Of a stretch of 64,000 nucleotides of DNA, positions 55,951-64,000 are shown piece after piece. Position 1 is the stretch's first letter. Each line of letters starts with the position of its first letter. The stretch is from NCBI RefSeq assembly GCF_002019705.1, contig NZ_KV917377.1, positions 370,565-434,564 on the forward strand. The letters run 5' to 3'. Origin of the DNA: Shouchella patagoniensis (GTDB lineage Bacteria > Bacillota > Bacilli > Bacillales > Bacillaceae_D). The notes beneath the pieces were generated by a model that worked only from the letters and a program-made list of their open reading frames with translations, was not told the DNA's origin and made no database searches. The translations under genes were made by a program, and so were the position numbers.

Positions 55951-56466
55951 ATGAGACATTTTTTAATGCTAGCTAAGGCAGCCTTATTGTTAATCGTTCT
56001 TTTATCAGGCTGTGTCCACGGGACCTCGCCAAAGGAAGAACCAGATGAAATAAAAAGTCTATCAAACCGAACCGATGTAAATCATTACTACCTAAAACAA
56101 TCAGATGAAACCACAAAATACGCGAAACAGACAGCAAACTATTTAGGAACGGTTCAAGACCAACTTTCTGCTCTAGGGACTGCAATTGAAACTGGTGATG
56201 ATGCAGCAACAGTATCGTTAACCAATAGTCTTATTGAAGAAGGTTTAATACAAGAGAACTTCAAAGCTCCTGATCCCTTTACACAGCTTCCAGATTTACA
56301 CCACTCGTATGTCGTTGCACTTCAAGAGTTACAAGAAGCCAATGATCAAGCGGACTTTGAAGACCAGCAACTACATTATGGTTATGCACAATTGACACTT
56401 ACTTTGTGGTCTCGAGAATACGAATCATTAATTGCCGACTATGGCATCAAGGCAGCAGAAGAGTAA
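55951..56466 (+). CDS. Lipoprotein of unknown function (171 aa)
   Basis: The N-terminus is a lipoprotein signal with lipobox LLSG-C at residue 21. The mature part is acidic and mainly helical (TKYAKQTANYLGTVQDQLSA, QELQEANDQADFEDQQLHYG). AGGTGGG lies before the ATG. It faces away from the 26-residue gene and has no obvious operon partner. No family recognised. Confidence 0.8.
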   Translation: MRHFLMLAKAALLLIVLLSGCVHGTSPKEEPDEIKSLSNRTDVNHYYLKQSDETTKYAKQTANYLGTVQDQLSALGTAIETGDDAATVSLTNSLIEEGLIQENFKAPDPFTQLPDLHHSYVVALQELQEANDQADFEDQQLHYGYAQLTLTLWSREYESLIADYGIKAAEE

Positions 56467-56605
56467 AAATTGATAACCAAACTAACACTGTCGAATCTTG
56501 ACTAACTTTCCTTTAATTTGACTAGTTTTGCTAACTTCTTTTTCTTATTGCGTAATCAAGCTATAATACAGTGAGGAAAAAAATCGTTAAGCGGAGTGGA
56601 AGAGA

Positions 56606-56761
56606 ATGATTCACATTGATATTGAAGTAAAACGCAGTGAGATGGTCTTAATTGCAAAAAAATTTGGCATGACAGCTTCTAAAACCGTAAAATGCTCACA
56701 AGAGCTGGACTCGCTTCTTAATTGTCTTCAAGCCCACCGATACAATCATCGAAAGTTATGA
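56606..56761 (+). CDS. Spo0E-like aspartyl-phosphate phosphatase (51 aa)
   Basis: A 51-residue protein matching the Spo0E family: IEVKRSEMVLIAKKFGMTAS followed by the signature CSQELDSLL. This two-helix fold dephosphorylates Spo0A~P (or, for some members, other response regulators) and delays sporulation. GGAGTGGAAGAG precedes ATG 56606 and a TATAAT hexamer lies at 56562-56567. It lies just upstream of the lysine riboswitch, on the same strand. Confidence 0.88.
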   Translation: MIHIDIEVKRSEMVLIAKKFGMTASKTVKCSQELDSLLNCLQAHRYNHRKL

Positions 56762-56804
56762 TTGCAAATACAATAGAAATTTGTTAAGGTAAACCCATAA
56801 ACTG

Positions 56805-56990
56805 AACAGACTATAAGAGTAGAGGCGCATAATCGATCAGTATAGCCATGGAGGAAGTGGGTTCTGTTGAAATGGCTAAAAAGGCGATGATGCCGAAATA
56901 AGCGATTACCCATTTTAATTTGCTTATTGGGGCTGTTTCTGAATAAGAGCAGTGCTGTCATACAATTGTATGTATGGGGGGCTATCTCAA
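56805..56990 (+). ncRNA. Lysine riboswitch (L-box)
   Basis: The leader of dapA shows the L-box blocks in order: AGAGTAGAGGCGCA, a GATCAGTATAGCC segment, GGAGGAAG, AAAAAGGCGATGATGCCGAAAT, GCTTATTGGGGCTG, and GGGGGGCTATCTC, matching the B. subtilis lysC leader in order and spacing. Lysine binding should favour the downstream terminator and so repress dapA. Confidence 0.93.
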
Positions 56991-57014
56991 CATAGGCATT
57001 TCTTTGCCTAGATG

Positions 57015-57046
57015 CAGCAATGAGCCCATTCATTGTTGTTTTTTTA
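57015..57046 (+). terminator. Riboswitch-controlled terminator before dapA
   Basis: GCAGCAATGA pairs with TCATTGTTGT (two G-U pairs) around GCCCAT and ends in seven T, 35 bases before dapA. A 6-bp TAGGCA/TGCCTA hairpin at 56992-57010 lies between it and the L-box. Confidence 0.85.
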
Positions 57047-57080
57047 TTCCTCTTTCACTGTTCAACTAGGAGGACTTTTT

Positions 57081-57974
57081 ATGAATTTCGGACAAATTGT
57101 AACGGCGATGATTGCGCCATTTTCTGAAGACGGTTTACTTGATTTACAAGCCACGACTACATTAATAGACCATTTGCACCATAACCATACGGACACGCTC
57201 GTAGTTAATGGTACAACTGGTGAAGCACCTGTTTTAACTGCCGATGAGAAAAAACTACTTTTGCAAACAACTATTGCTCATTCTAAAGGTCGAATGAACG
57301 TAATCGCAGGTGTCGGTTCAAACAACACACTACAGTCGATTGAATTGGCTAAAGAAGCTGAGGCACTAGGTGCCGACGGGATTATGGTTGTCGTCCCTTA
57401 TTACAATAAACCATCTCAAGAAGGTATTTATCAACATATGGTACAAGTTGCAGATGCAGTCTCCATTCCTGTCATGTTATATAATGTACCAGGAAGAACA
57501 GGGGTTGACATGAGTGTAGAAACAACCTTGAGACTTGCTACTCATAGAAATGTTTTTGCGATAAAAGAAGCAAGTGGAAACATGGATAAGGTATCAGCGA
57601 TTATTCGGCAATCTCCACCTCAGTTTAGTGTCTATAGTGGCGATGACTCACTTACATTACCTATGCTATCACTGGGAGCTAAAGGTGTTGTTTCTGTCGC
57701 TTCACACATCATTGGTACAGAAATGAAACAGATGATTTCTGCATTCGAAGCAGGTGATGTAAAACGTGCAGCTTCAATGCAAAGCGAGCTATTTCCTGTA
57801 ATGCAAGCACTCTTTATGGCACCGAATCCAACACCAGTAAAGGCAGCTTTAAACACATTTGGCATTTCATGTGGGGGCGTCCGCTTACCATTAGTTCCGC
57901 TAACAGAGCTAGAGAACACTGCATTGCAATCTGTTCTTTCACCGTTTGTGCCACACTCTGCTTTTGCGCAATAA
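57081..57974 (+). CDS. dapA: 4-hydroxy-tetrahydrodipicolinate synthase
   Basis: A 297-residue aldolase-class enzyme that condenses pyruvate with aspartate semialdehyde at the start of lysine and dipicolinate synthesis. GTTGEAPVLTADEKKLLL at about 43-60 and the Schiff-base lysine in FAIKEASGNM are intact, with the catalytic YNVPGRTG in between. ATG 57081 follows a perfect AGGAGG; the frame is open upstream but only through the riboswitch terminator. The L-box places it under lysine control. It is not in an operon with asd or dapG. Confidence 0.96.
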   Translation: MNFGQIVTAMIAPFSEDGLLDLQATTTLIDHLHHNHTDTLVVNGTTGEAPVLTADEKKLLLQTTIAHSKGRMNVIAGVGSNNTLQSIELAKEAEALGADGIMVVVPYYNKPSQEGIYQHMVQVADAVSIPVMLYNVPGRTGVDMSVETTLRLATHRNVFAIKEASGNMDKVSAIIRQSPPQFSVYSGDDSLTLPMLSLGAKGVVSVASHIIGTEMKQMISAFEAGDVKRAASMQSELFPVMQALFMAPNPTPVKAALNTFGISCGGVRLPLVPLTELENTALQSVLSPFVPHSAFAQ

Positions 57975-57977
57975 CAA

Positions 57978-58016
57978 CAAAAACCTAGTCCAATTAAATA
58001 TTGGACTAGGTTTTTC
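57978..58016. terminator. Bidirectional terminator after dapA
   Basis: AAAACCTAGTCCAAT pairs with ATTGGACTAGGTTTT around a 5-nt loop. Confidence 0.92.
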
Positions 58017-58046
58017 ATTCAACTCCATTTAATTAAAGTGCCTCGG

Positions 58047-58433
58047 TTAATCCTTTATATCCTTCGTCATTCGATAATCACTTGCTAAATCGTTTAAATG
58101 CAAAAGACTTTGTTTAGCCCAATCCGTTTCTTCGTTTTCAAGTTTCTCTTTTGCATCTAACCATGCTTTAAGAAGAGATGCGTCATACGGCTCGATTTCT
58201 CCTGAGAATGGCTTCACTGTACTATAAGGAACCCAAGTTTTCTCAAGGTAAGCTAGTGCTTTCCGCTGATGAAACATTTGTACATCTGCTTGTTTAGGTT
58301 GATGTAAGTCACCTTGGTTTGGATGGCGCTTTACAGCAAGCACTTGAAACAACGCCCGGTTATCTTCTTCCTTAACTTCCAATAACCTTCCTACGTACCT
58401 ACCTGTCTTATATTTTGCTTCTACAATTTCCAT
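58047..58433 (-). CDS. kapB: Kinase-associated protein KapB
   Basis: A 128-residue protein (YKTGRYVGRLLEVKEEDNRA, VLAVKRHPNQGDLHQP, LAYLEKTWVPYSTVKPFSGE), the same length as B. subtilis KapB, which supports the KinB branch of the sporulation phosphorelay. Although called a lipoprotein it has no signal peptide here. ATG 58433 is chosen because GAGGTGA lies just upstream. It follows two small membrane-protein genes on the same strand. Confidence 0.87.
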   Translation of the reverse strand: MEIVEAKYKTGRYVGRLLEVKEEDNRALFQVLAVKRHPNQGDLHQPKQADVQMFHQRKALAYLEKTWVPYSTVKPFSGEIEPYDASLLKAWLDAKEKLENEETDWAKQSLLHLNDLASDYRMTKDIKD

Positions 58434-58443
58434 CTTATTCACC

Positions 58444-58635
58444 TCATTTAAACAACAAATAAAACATAATTACTAGAAATGCTATCGCACTAAGGATGGC
58501 CAACGGCACATTCCAGAACAGCGGTTTTGTTCGTTGATTCATTACATTCCAAAGCGCGATTCCTCCAAATATGGCTGCGCTAACAAAACATGCTAGCAGG
58601 ATAATCATAAATGTCCATTCTTCTCCACTTACCAT
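58444..58635 (-). CDS. Small membrane protein (63 aa)
   Basis: Two hydrophobic segments (MIILLACFVSAAIFGGIALW and WNVPLAILSAIAFLVIMFYL) separated by NVMNQRTKP. ATG 58635 begins 2 bases after the stop of the preceding gene, suggesting translational coupling. No family recognised. Confidence 0.7.
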   Translation of the reverse strand: MVSGEEWTFMIILLACFVSAAIFGGIALWNVMNQRTKPLFWNVPLAILSAIAFLVIMFYLLFK

Positions 58636-58637
58636 TA

Positions 58638-58892
58638 TTAAAGACCTGGAACTAAAACTGTGAATAAATTCCACAAAAATTCAGAGGCTGGTACGAGGTA
58701 TTGATTGTTAAACGTGCGTAAAGAGTCACTTTCTACAAAAACTTCCAAAACAATAAGGGTAAACGTTCCAGTCATTGTTACAATTGCCGCAGCCAGTACA
58801 AGCACAAGTAGGCCAATGTATGCCAATAACACTCTAATAATCCATTTAAGCCATAATGGCCTTGGTTTTCTTAATTTCTTTTCTGCTTCCAT
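58638..58892 (-). CDS. Small membrane protein (84 aa)
   Basis: A basic N-terminus (EAEKKLRKPRPLWLKW) precedes a long hydrophobic stretch (VLLAYIGLLVLVLAAAIVTM) and a second weaker one at the C-terminus. AAGGAG lies before the ATG. It is followed within 2 bases by another small membrane-protein gene and then kapB, so the three may be one operon. No family recognised. Confidence 0.72.
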   Translation of the reverse strand: MEAEKKLRKPRPLWLKWIIRVLLAYIGLLVLVLAAAIVTMTGTFTLIVLEVFVESDSLRTFNNQYLVPASEFLWNLFTVLVPGL

Positions 58893-58990
58893 TACTTAGA
58901 CTCCTTCACAACCAATTTCTACCCTTACTGTACCAAAAGATTGAACAAAGGGGTAACAAAAACACTAAAAAAGAACGACATTTTTGCAAC

Positions 58991-59021
58991 AAAAAACCTC
59001 ACGCTGTAAAAAGCGGAGGTT
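58991..59021 (-). terminator. Terminator overlapping the ypjP-like 3' end
   Basis: On the minus strand AACCTC-CGCT pairs with AGCG-GAGGTT and is followed by TTTTTT; the last codons and stop of the gene form the stem. Confidence 0.85.
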
Positions 59022-59634
59022 CATTTTTTCCCCAATAAATGGATCCTAGGTAATGGTGTCCATGGTAGTTATCATTTGCAATGTGATAATGAAACTGAAA
59101 CACATGACCTTTTTTTGGTGGTCGGTCCAATCTCACATGAAACCGAAGTAAATCGTCACCTGTTCGCCGGTCAAATACATGCATAATTTTTTCGCCTCTT
59201 CCTGAAGCTGGGCTCTGTGTAAGACCGATTTCTTCAGGGTCATGAAAATGGTTATTAATTAATAGTTGAGAAACAACATGTTTTAGCTCTGGCATAATCT
59301 CTTCTTTGAACGCAGGTTCAATTTTTTGTGCGATATTCTCACCGAACTTCTGCATACCTTGTTTGTAAGCCTGTTCCATAATCATGCTTTCTGTTAACCA
59401 ATGCGCTTCTAATTCAATATGTTCATATTGGGCGGGATAACCTACAACGGCAGGGAATAAGTCATAATCTTCAACTGCAGCTTTGTAAACAATTGCTTTT
59501 TGAGTATCATTTTTAAATTTTGCAGTGGCATCTTGTTGGCTTTCTTTCTCAAACCATTGATCAATTAATGGTAGATTAAAAGATAGTAGACTAAGCATGA
59601 CCATAATCATGCCTTTAAGATGACGACGGACCAC
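58999..59634 (-). CDS. ypjP: YpjP-like protein
   Basis: A 211-residue protein with an N-terminal hydrophobic segment (GMIMVMLSLLSFNLPLI), probably a membrane anchor or signal, and a mixed extracytoplasmic part ending HFHDPEEIGLTQSPASGRGE, DRRTGDDLLRFHVRLDRPPK, FHYHIANDNYHGHHYLGSIY. This C-terminal pattern is that of Bacillus YpjP, function unknown. GTG 59634 is chosen because GGTGGAGGG lies immediately upstream; an earlier start is open 14 codons up. It is monocistronic. Confidence 0.78.
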   Translation of the reverse strand: MVRRHLKGMIMVMLSLLSFNLPLIDQWFEKESQQDATAKFKNDTQKAIVYKAAVEDYDLFPAVVGYPAQYEHIELEAHWLTESMIMEQAYKQGMQKFGENIAQKIEPAFKEEIMPELKHVVSQLLINNHFHDPEEIGLTQSPASGRGEKIMHVFDRRTGDDLLRFHVRLDRPPKKGHVFQFHYHIANDNYHGHHYLGSIYWGKNEPPLFTA

Positions 59635-59725
59635 GCTCCCTCCACCTTCTTCCATATACTTTTTTCTTATTATCACATGGGTTAAGAAATTTGCCTATAG
59701 AGGAATCGTTAAAAAACGTGAAAAA

Positions 59726-61213
59726 TTACGGTAACTTTGTGCTTCCCATTAAAAAGCGGTCACACTCTCTCGCAGCTTCACGACCTTCGTGAATGGCCCA
59801 GACTACCAAACTCTGTCCTCGGCGATTATCCCCAGCTGCGAACACATGCGATTTAGATGTTTGATAGTTTCCATACTCAGCTTTAACCGTTTGCTTACTT
59901 GTTTGTTCAACGCCTAGTTGATTAAGCAATTCTTGTTCAGGTCCAGTGAAACCAATCGCTAGAAGTACTAAGTCGGCTTTCCAAACTTGCTCGGTACCAG
60001 GTACCTCAGTTCTTATTTTCATGCCATTTTCTTTGACTTCCGTAACAACTTCGACCGTTTCTAAACCAGTAATTTGGCCATTCTCATTTCCAATGAATTT
60101 TTTTGTTTGAACTTTATAAGCTCTAGGGTCAGTTCCATAAATTGCTTTTGCTTCTTTATGAGCATCTTCTTCTGTATGAACAATTGGAAAAAGTGGCCAA
60201 GCATTATCCACACTTCGGAATGTTCCTTTTTGCTTATTAATGTCAAACTGAGTAATTGATGCCGCCCCATGTCGTACAGAGGTTGTGATACAGTCTGCCC
60301 CAGTGTCTCCACCACCAATAACAATGACATGTTTTCCCTTTGCGGAAATATAATCATTATCTTGATGCTTTGAATTTAATAAACTTTTTGTATTTGCAGT
60401 CAAGAAATCCATCGCATAATAAATACCACTTAGTTCCCGTCCTTCATGGTCGACATCTCTAGGTTTTGTTGACCCCGTTGCAAGGATAACAGCATCAAAC
60501 TCTTCCTCTAATGCATCAGCTGTGATATCTTTTCCTATTTCTACACCAGCTTTAAAAACGATTCCTTCTTCTTCGAGGAGATGAACTCGTCGTTCAACAA
60601 TTGAATAAGCAAGTTTTACATCAGGTATTCCATACGTCAAAAGTCCACCAATCCGGTCATCCCTCTCAAATACAGTAACCAGATGACCCGCTTGATTTAA
60701 TTGAGCAGCAGCGGCTAATCCCGCTGGACCTGATCCAACAACAGCAACTGTTTTGCCAGTTCTTTTTTTAGGTGGTTTTGCTTTGATCCATCCTTCTTTA
60801 AATCCTTTTTCAACAATATGGTACTCAACTGATTTAATTGTTACCGGATCATCATTAATGGCAACTGTACACGATCCTTCACACGGGGCCGGACAAACTC
60901 GACCTGTAAACTCTGGAAAATTATTTGTCTTGTGTAAACGATCAAGCGCCTCTTTCCATTTCCCTCTATAAACAAGATCATTCCACTCTGGGATTAAATT
61001 ATAAACTGGGCATCCAATTTCCCCAGAGCCTGCCATAGAAGTACCTGCTTGACAAAAAGGAATCGCACAGTCCATACAACGTGCTCCTTGCTCCTGCACT
61101 TTATTTTCTGGCATAAGCAATTGAAACTCTTGCCAATTGGACGCTCGCTCAAAGGGGTCTCTTTTTGATGGTGCTTCCCTTTTGTATTCCAAAAATCCTG
61201 TTGGTTTCCCCAT
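59726..61213 (-). CDS. gltD: Glutamate synthase small subunit
   Basis: A 495-residue flavoprotein (called GltB in B. subtilis). N-terminal cysteines in ARCMDCAIPFCQAG and GRVCPAPCEGSC hold two [4Fe-4S] clusters; FAD and NADPH sites are GSGPAGLAAA and VIGGGDTGADC, and FAAGDNRRGQSLVVWAI closes the FAD site. It passes electrons from NADPH to the large subunit to make glutamate from glutamine and 2-oxoglutarate. ATG 61213 follows GGGAGTGG. The large-subunit gene lies 154 bases upstream. Confidence 0.96.
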   Translation of the reverse strand: MGKPTGFLEYKREAPSKRDPFERASNWQEFQLLMPENKVQEQGARCMDCAIPFCQAGTSMAGSGEIGCPVYNLIPEWNDLVYRGKWKEALDRLHKTNNFPEFTGRVCPAPCEGSCTVAINDDPVTIKSVEYHIVEKGFKEGWIKAKPPKKRTGKTVAVVGSGPAGLAAAAQLNQAGHLVTVFERDDRIGGLLTYGIPDVKLAYSIVERRVHLLEEEGIVFKAGVEIGKDITADALEEEFDAVILATGSTKPRDVDHEGRELSGIYYAMDFLTANTKSLLNSKHQDNDYISAKGKHVIVIGGGDTGADCITTSVRHGAASITQFDINKQKGTFRSVDNAWPLFPIVHTEEDAHKEAKAIYGTDPRAYKVQTKKFIGNENGQITGLETVEVVTEVKENGMKIRTEVPGTEQVWKADLVLLAIGFTGPEQELLNQLGVEQTSKQTVKAEYGNYQTSKSHVFAAGDNRRGQSLVVWAIHEGREAARECDRFLMGSTKLP

Positions 61214-61367
61214 TACTTCCACTCCCTTACACGAACTAGATCTTGTTGAAAAGAAGAGTGCTTCTAACACTCTTCTCTTATTTAAAACGAAACATTCCAG
61301 TAGGTTCTACAGATAATATCATGCAACTTTTGGCATTGTTATTCCTTTAGGAACAAACCATTTGCGT

Positions 61368-64000
61368 TTAACTTACGGTTGATCTATTGGATACTTTATC
61401 ATCGAAGGCGGCCATTATTGCTTGTTCTTCTGATAAGCCTTCCTTTTTTCTTGTTTCAATCGCATCAAGCATTTGCTTATAATCTCTAGGAATAATCTTA
61501 ATAAACTGTTCCTTTGATTTTCCCCATCTTTGTAAAATCATTTCTGCTTGGATGCTGCCAGTTAAGGATTGATGTTCATTCAAGAGTGATTGCAAAATGC
61601 CTTCATCTTCATGATTGAGTGTTTCAAACAATACCATTCCTTGGTTACACTTCGAAGCAAATGTCTTGTAAGGATCATAAGCATAAGCAATGCCACCTGA
61701 CATTCCTGCTGCAAAATTCTTTCCAACTTCACCGATAGTCACTGCGATACCGCCTGTCATGTATTCAAGTCCATGTTCGCCCATTCCTTCAACAACAACT
61801 TGGGCACCTGAATTACGAACGCAGAAACGTTCTCCAGCTTGACCTGCGATAAAAGCCTTCCCACTAGTCGCTCCATAAAAAGCAGTGTTTCCAATAATGA
61901 CATTATCACTCGCTACAAAGGTTGCCTCTTTAGCAGGTGAAACGATGATTTTCCCTCCTGACAGCCCTTTTCCAGTATAATCGTTGGCATCGCCAGTTAG
62001 TTTTAATGTCATTCCTTTTGGAGCAAATGCACCGAAACTCTGACCTGCTGATCCGGCTAGAGAAAACTCAATCGTATCTTCTGGCAAACCCGTTGAACCG
62101 TAACGTTTGCTCAATTCACTACCAACAATCGTTCCTACAACTCGGTCTGTATTACGAATACTTGTCGCATAATGAACGCGAGTACCATCCTCTAAAGCTG
62201 GTTTCGCAGCATCTAACAACTCTCGTGCATCCAACGATTGACCAAGTTTATGGTCCTGTTTTTTCGTACAAATTCGTTGTTGCCCTTCAGTTAATTCAGG
62301 CATAAACAACAAACTAGATAAATCCACGTCTCTTGCTTTTGCATTATCTACTTCTTTGGTTTGTTCAAGTAAATCAGTGCGCCCTACTAACTCATCAATT
62401 GTTCGTACGCCTAAATCAGCCATAATTTCTCTCATGTCTTCTGCAATAAACGTCATGAAACGAACAATTTGGTCTGCTTCACCCGTATATTTTCGGCGTA
62501 ATTCCGGATTCTGAGTGGCAATTCCAACTGGACATGTATCCAAATGACAAACACGCATAATAACACAACCTAATACCACAAGTGGCGCAGTGGAAAAAGC
62601 ATATTCTTCTGCACCTAATAAGGCTGCAATCACAACGTCTTTTCCTGTCATTAATTTGCCATCTGTTTCTAACGTCACTCTTTCTCTTAAATTGTTCAAC
62701 AACAACGTTTGGTGTGTTTCTGCCAAGCCGATTTCCCACGGAAGACCCGTATGTTTAATGCTTGTTCTGGCAGCCGCTCCAGTCCCACCATCATAACCAC
62801 TGATGATAATACCGTCAGCACTTCCTTTAGCCACACCGGCTGCAATGGTTCCTACTCCAGTCCCTGCTACAAGTTTTACACTTACTTTAGCTGATGGATT
62901 GGCGTTCTTTAAATCATGAATCAGTTCTGCTAAGTCTTCGATTGAATAGATATCATGGTGCGGTGGTGGTGAGATTAAGCCAACTCCAGTAGTAGAGCCC
63001 CTAACTTCAGCTACCCAAGGATAGACTTTTTGTCCAGGGAGTTGACCACCTTCACCTGGTTTTGCTCCTTGTGCTACTTTAATTTGAATTTCATCTGCAT
63101 TGACTAAGTAATTGCTGGTGACCCCAAAACGACCAGACGCAACTTGCTTAATTGCACTTCGACGCAAATCCCCATTTTCATCTGGTTTAAAACGACGTGG
63201 ATCTTCGCCACCTTCACCTGTATTGCTTTTCCCACCTAAACGGTTCATAGCAATCGCAAGCGTTTCATGTGCCTCAGCCGAAATCGAGCCATATGACATC
63301 GCTCCAGTTCTGAAGCGTTTCACTATATCTGATGCAGGTTCTACCTCTTCAATTGGAATCGATTCGCTCTGTTTAAAGCGTAATAACCCTCTTAATGTTG
63401 TTTGTTTTTCTGTTTGTTCATTTATAGCATTTGTGTATTGCTTATAAAGATCATAATTATCCGTTCGGCACGCATTTTGAAGCATATGAATTGTATGAGG
63501 ATTGTATTGATGGGGCTCCCCATTCCGACGCCATTGTAAATCATCGCCCGGTTCTAATTCGACCTCTCCACCTTCTCGACTGGAGTATGCAATTTCGTGA
63601 CGTTCCAACACTTCTTGTGCAATTGCTTTTAAACCGATCCCACCAATTCTTGAGGCAGTCCATGTAAAGTGGTGCTCAATCACATCAGGGTGAATGCCTA
63701 CCGCTTCAAAAATCTGTGCACCTCTATAGCTTTGAATTGTCGAAATACCCATTTTCGATAACACTTTCATTAAGCCGTTTGTTGAACCGTTCACATAACG
63801 TTTACAAGCATCCACATAATGATAATTGGATAGGAGTTCCTTTTGAATCCATTCATCAATCGTATCGAACACTAAATAAGGATTAATTGCTTCTGCACCG
63901 TAGCCAATAAGTAAAGCGTGATGGTGAACTTCTCTTGGCTCACCTGATTCAACTAATATGCTCACTTCTGTTCTTGTGCCACTTCGAATCAGATGATGAT
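61368..64000 (-). CDS. gltB: Glutamate synthase large subunit, C-terminal part (5' end outside window)
   Basis: The frame is open through the last base ([20 protein letters not shown] at the edge), so only about the last 875 of some 1,500 residues are visible (called GltA in B. subtilis). Visible parts are the central domain end, the FMN-binding synthase domain ([40 protein letters not shown]), the [3Fe-4S] cysteines in [22 protein letters not shown], and the C-terminal beta-helix ([38 protein letters not shown]). The amidotransferase domain is beyond the window. Confidence 0.96.
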   Translation of the reverse strand, partial: HHLIRSGTRTEVSILVESGEPREVHHHALLIGYGAEAINPYLVFDTIDEWIQKELLSNYHYVDACKRYVNGSTNGLMKVLSKMGISTIQSYRGAQIFEAVGIHPDVIEHHFTWTASRIGGIGLKAIAQEVLERHEIAYSSREGGEVELEPGDDLQWRRNGEPHQYNPHTIHMLQNACRTDNYDLYKQYTNAINEQTEKQTTLRGLLRFKQSESIPIEEVEPASDIVKRFRTGAMSYGSISAEAHETLAIAMNRLGGKSNTGEGGEDPRRFKPDENGDLRRSAIKQVASGRFGVTSNYLVNADEIQIKVAQGAKPGEGGQLPGQKVYPWVAEVRGSTTGVGLISPPPHHDIYSIEDLAELIHDLKNANPSAKVSVKLVAGTGVGTIAAGVAKGSADGIIISGYDGGTGAAARTSIKHTGLPWEIGLAETHQTLLLNNLRERVTLETDGKLMTGKDVVIAALLGAEEYAFSTAPLVVLGCVIMRVCHLDTCPVGIATQNPELRRKYTGEADQIVRFMTFIAEDMREIMADLGVRTIDELVGRTDLLEQTKEVDNAKARDVDLSSLLFMPELTEGQQRICTKKQDHKLGQSLDARELLDAAKPALEDGTRVHYATSIRNTDRVVGTIVGSELSKRYGSTGLPEDTIEFSLAGSAGQSFGAFAPKGMTLKLTGDANDYTGKGLSGGKIIVSPAKEATFVASDNVIIGNTAFYGATSGKAFIAGQAGERFCVRNSGAQVVVEGMGEHGLEYMTGGIAVTIGEVGKNFAAGMSGGIAYAYDPYKTFASKCNQGMVLFETLNHEDEGILQSLLNEHQSLTGSIQAEMILQRWGKSKEQFIKIIPRDYKQMLDAIETRKKEGLSEEQAIMAAFDDKVSNRSTVS

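Overview
The window is chromosomal DNA from an endospore-forming, motile, low-GC Bacillaceae bacterium, most likely an alkaliphile of the Shouchella (Bacillus clausii) group. Grounds: Bacillus-type synteny (gpsB-ypsA-cotD-yprB-yprA near a type B RNase P RNA), spore genes (alpha/beta SASP, CotD, a Spo0E-like phosphatase, KapB), bacillopeptidase F, and a MotB whose membrane residues V37, A40, G42, Q43 and Q46 match, with the same numbering, the residues I recall from the dual Na+/H+ stator of B. clausii. No CRISPR array, tRNA, rRNA operon, insertion sequence or prophage was seen.

Layout. 0-8.3 kb: the end of secreted protease Bpr, a DMT exporter, a decayed GntR regulator, a MIP18-type Fe-S factor, a two-subunit MetP/MetS-like sodium symporter, and katG with a PerR-type box. 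8.3-11 kb: an AT-rich accessory patch with gene remnants, an orphan signal peptide and an esterase. 11-18.7 kb: YitT, the MotAB stator, an AI-2E family permease, YteA, and a small sugar locus (GH4 phospho-glycosidase, GntR, ChbG deacetylase). 18.7-29.4 kb: an ABC exporter, topoisomerase IV (parE-parC), a CoA-binding protein, a glycine-betaine-type ABC importer with a permease/binding-protein fusion, and fadH. 29.4-36.6 kb: a XerS-like recombinase behind a long perfect hairpin, MarC, a decayed PepSY-YtkA operon, an M32 carboxypeptidase, and a split ThrE exporter. 36.6-42.7 kb: gluconokinase, small unknown proteins, an SASP, a ridA pseudogene, an M23 peptidase and an autoregulated TetR gene. 42.7-50.3 kb: a conserved housekeeping block (RlmL-like, rnpB, RNase H-like, gpsB, ypsA, cotD, yprB, yprA). 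50.3-56.8 kb: pepF, the mhqR-mhqO-mhqD quinone/thiol-stress operon, a 26-codon gene with its own promoter and terminator, a lipoprotein and a Spo0E-like protein. 56.8-64 kb: lysine riboswitch plus dapA, kapB, ypjP, and glutamate synthase gltD-gltB (gltB runs off the end).

The clearest regulatory signals are the L-box with its terminator, the PerR-type box at katG, a TetR promoter flanked by two operator dyads, a MarR-type dyad before mhqR, and a 16-bp palindrome at the gntR/chbG junction. The window is rich in gene decay: at least four clear pseudogenes plus remnants, one of them a C-terminal copy of the M23 gene lying 32 kb away in inverted orientation. The most unusual observations are the apparent ATT start codon of ypsA, the self-contained 26-codon unit, and the 26-bp-arm hairpin in front of the recombinase. 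I did not find a convincing undescribed multi-gene system; most of the window is ordinary core genome.
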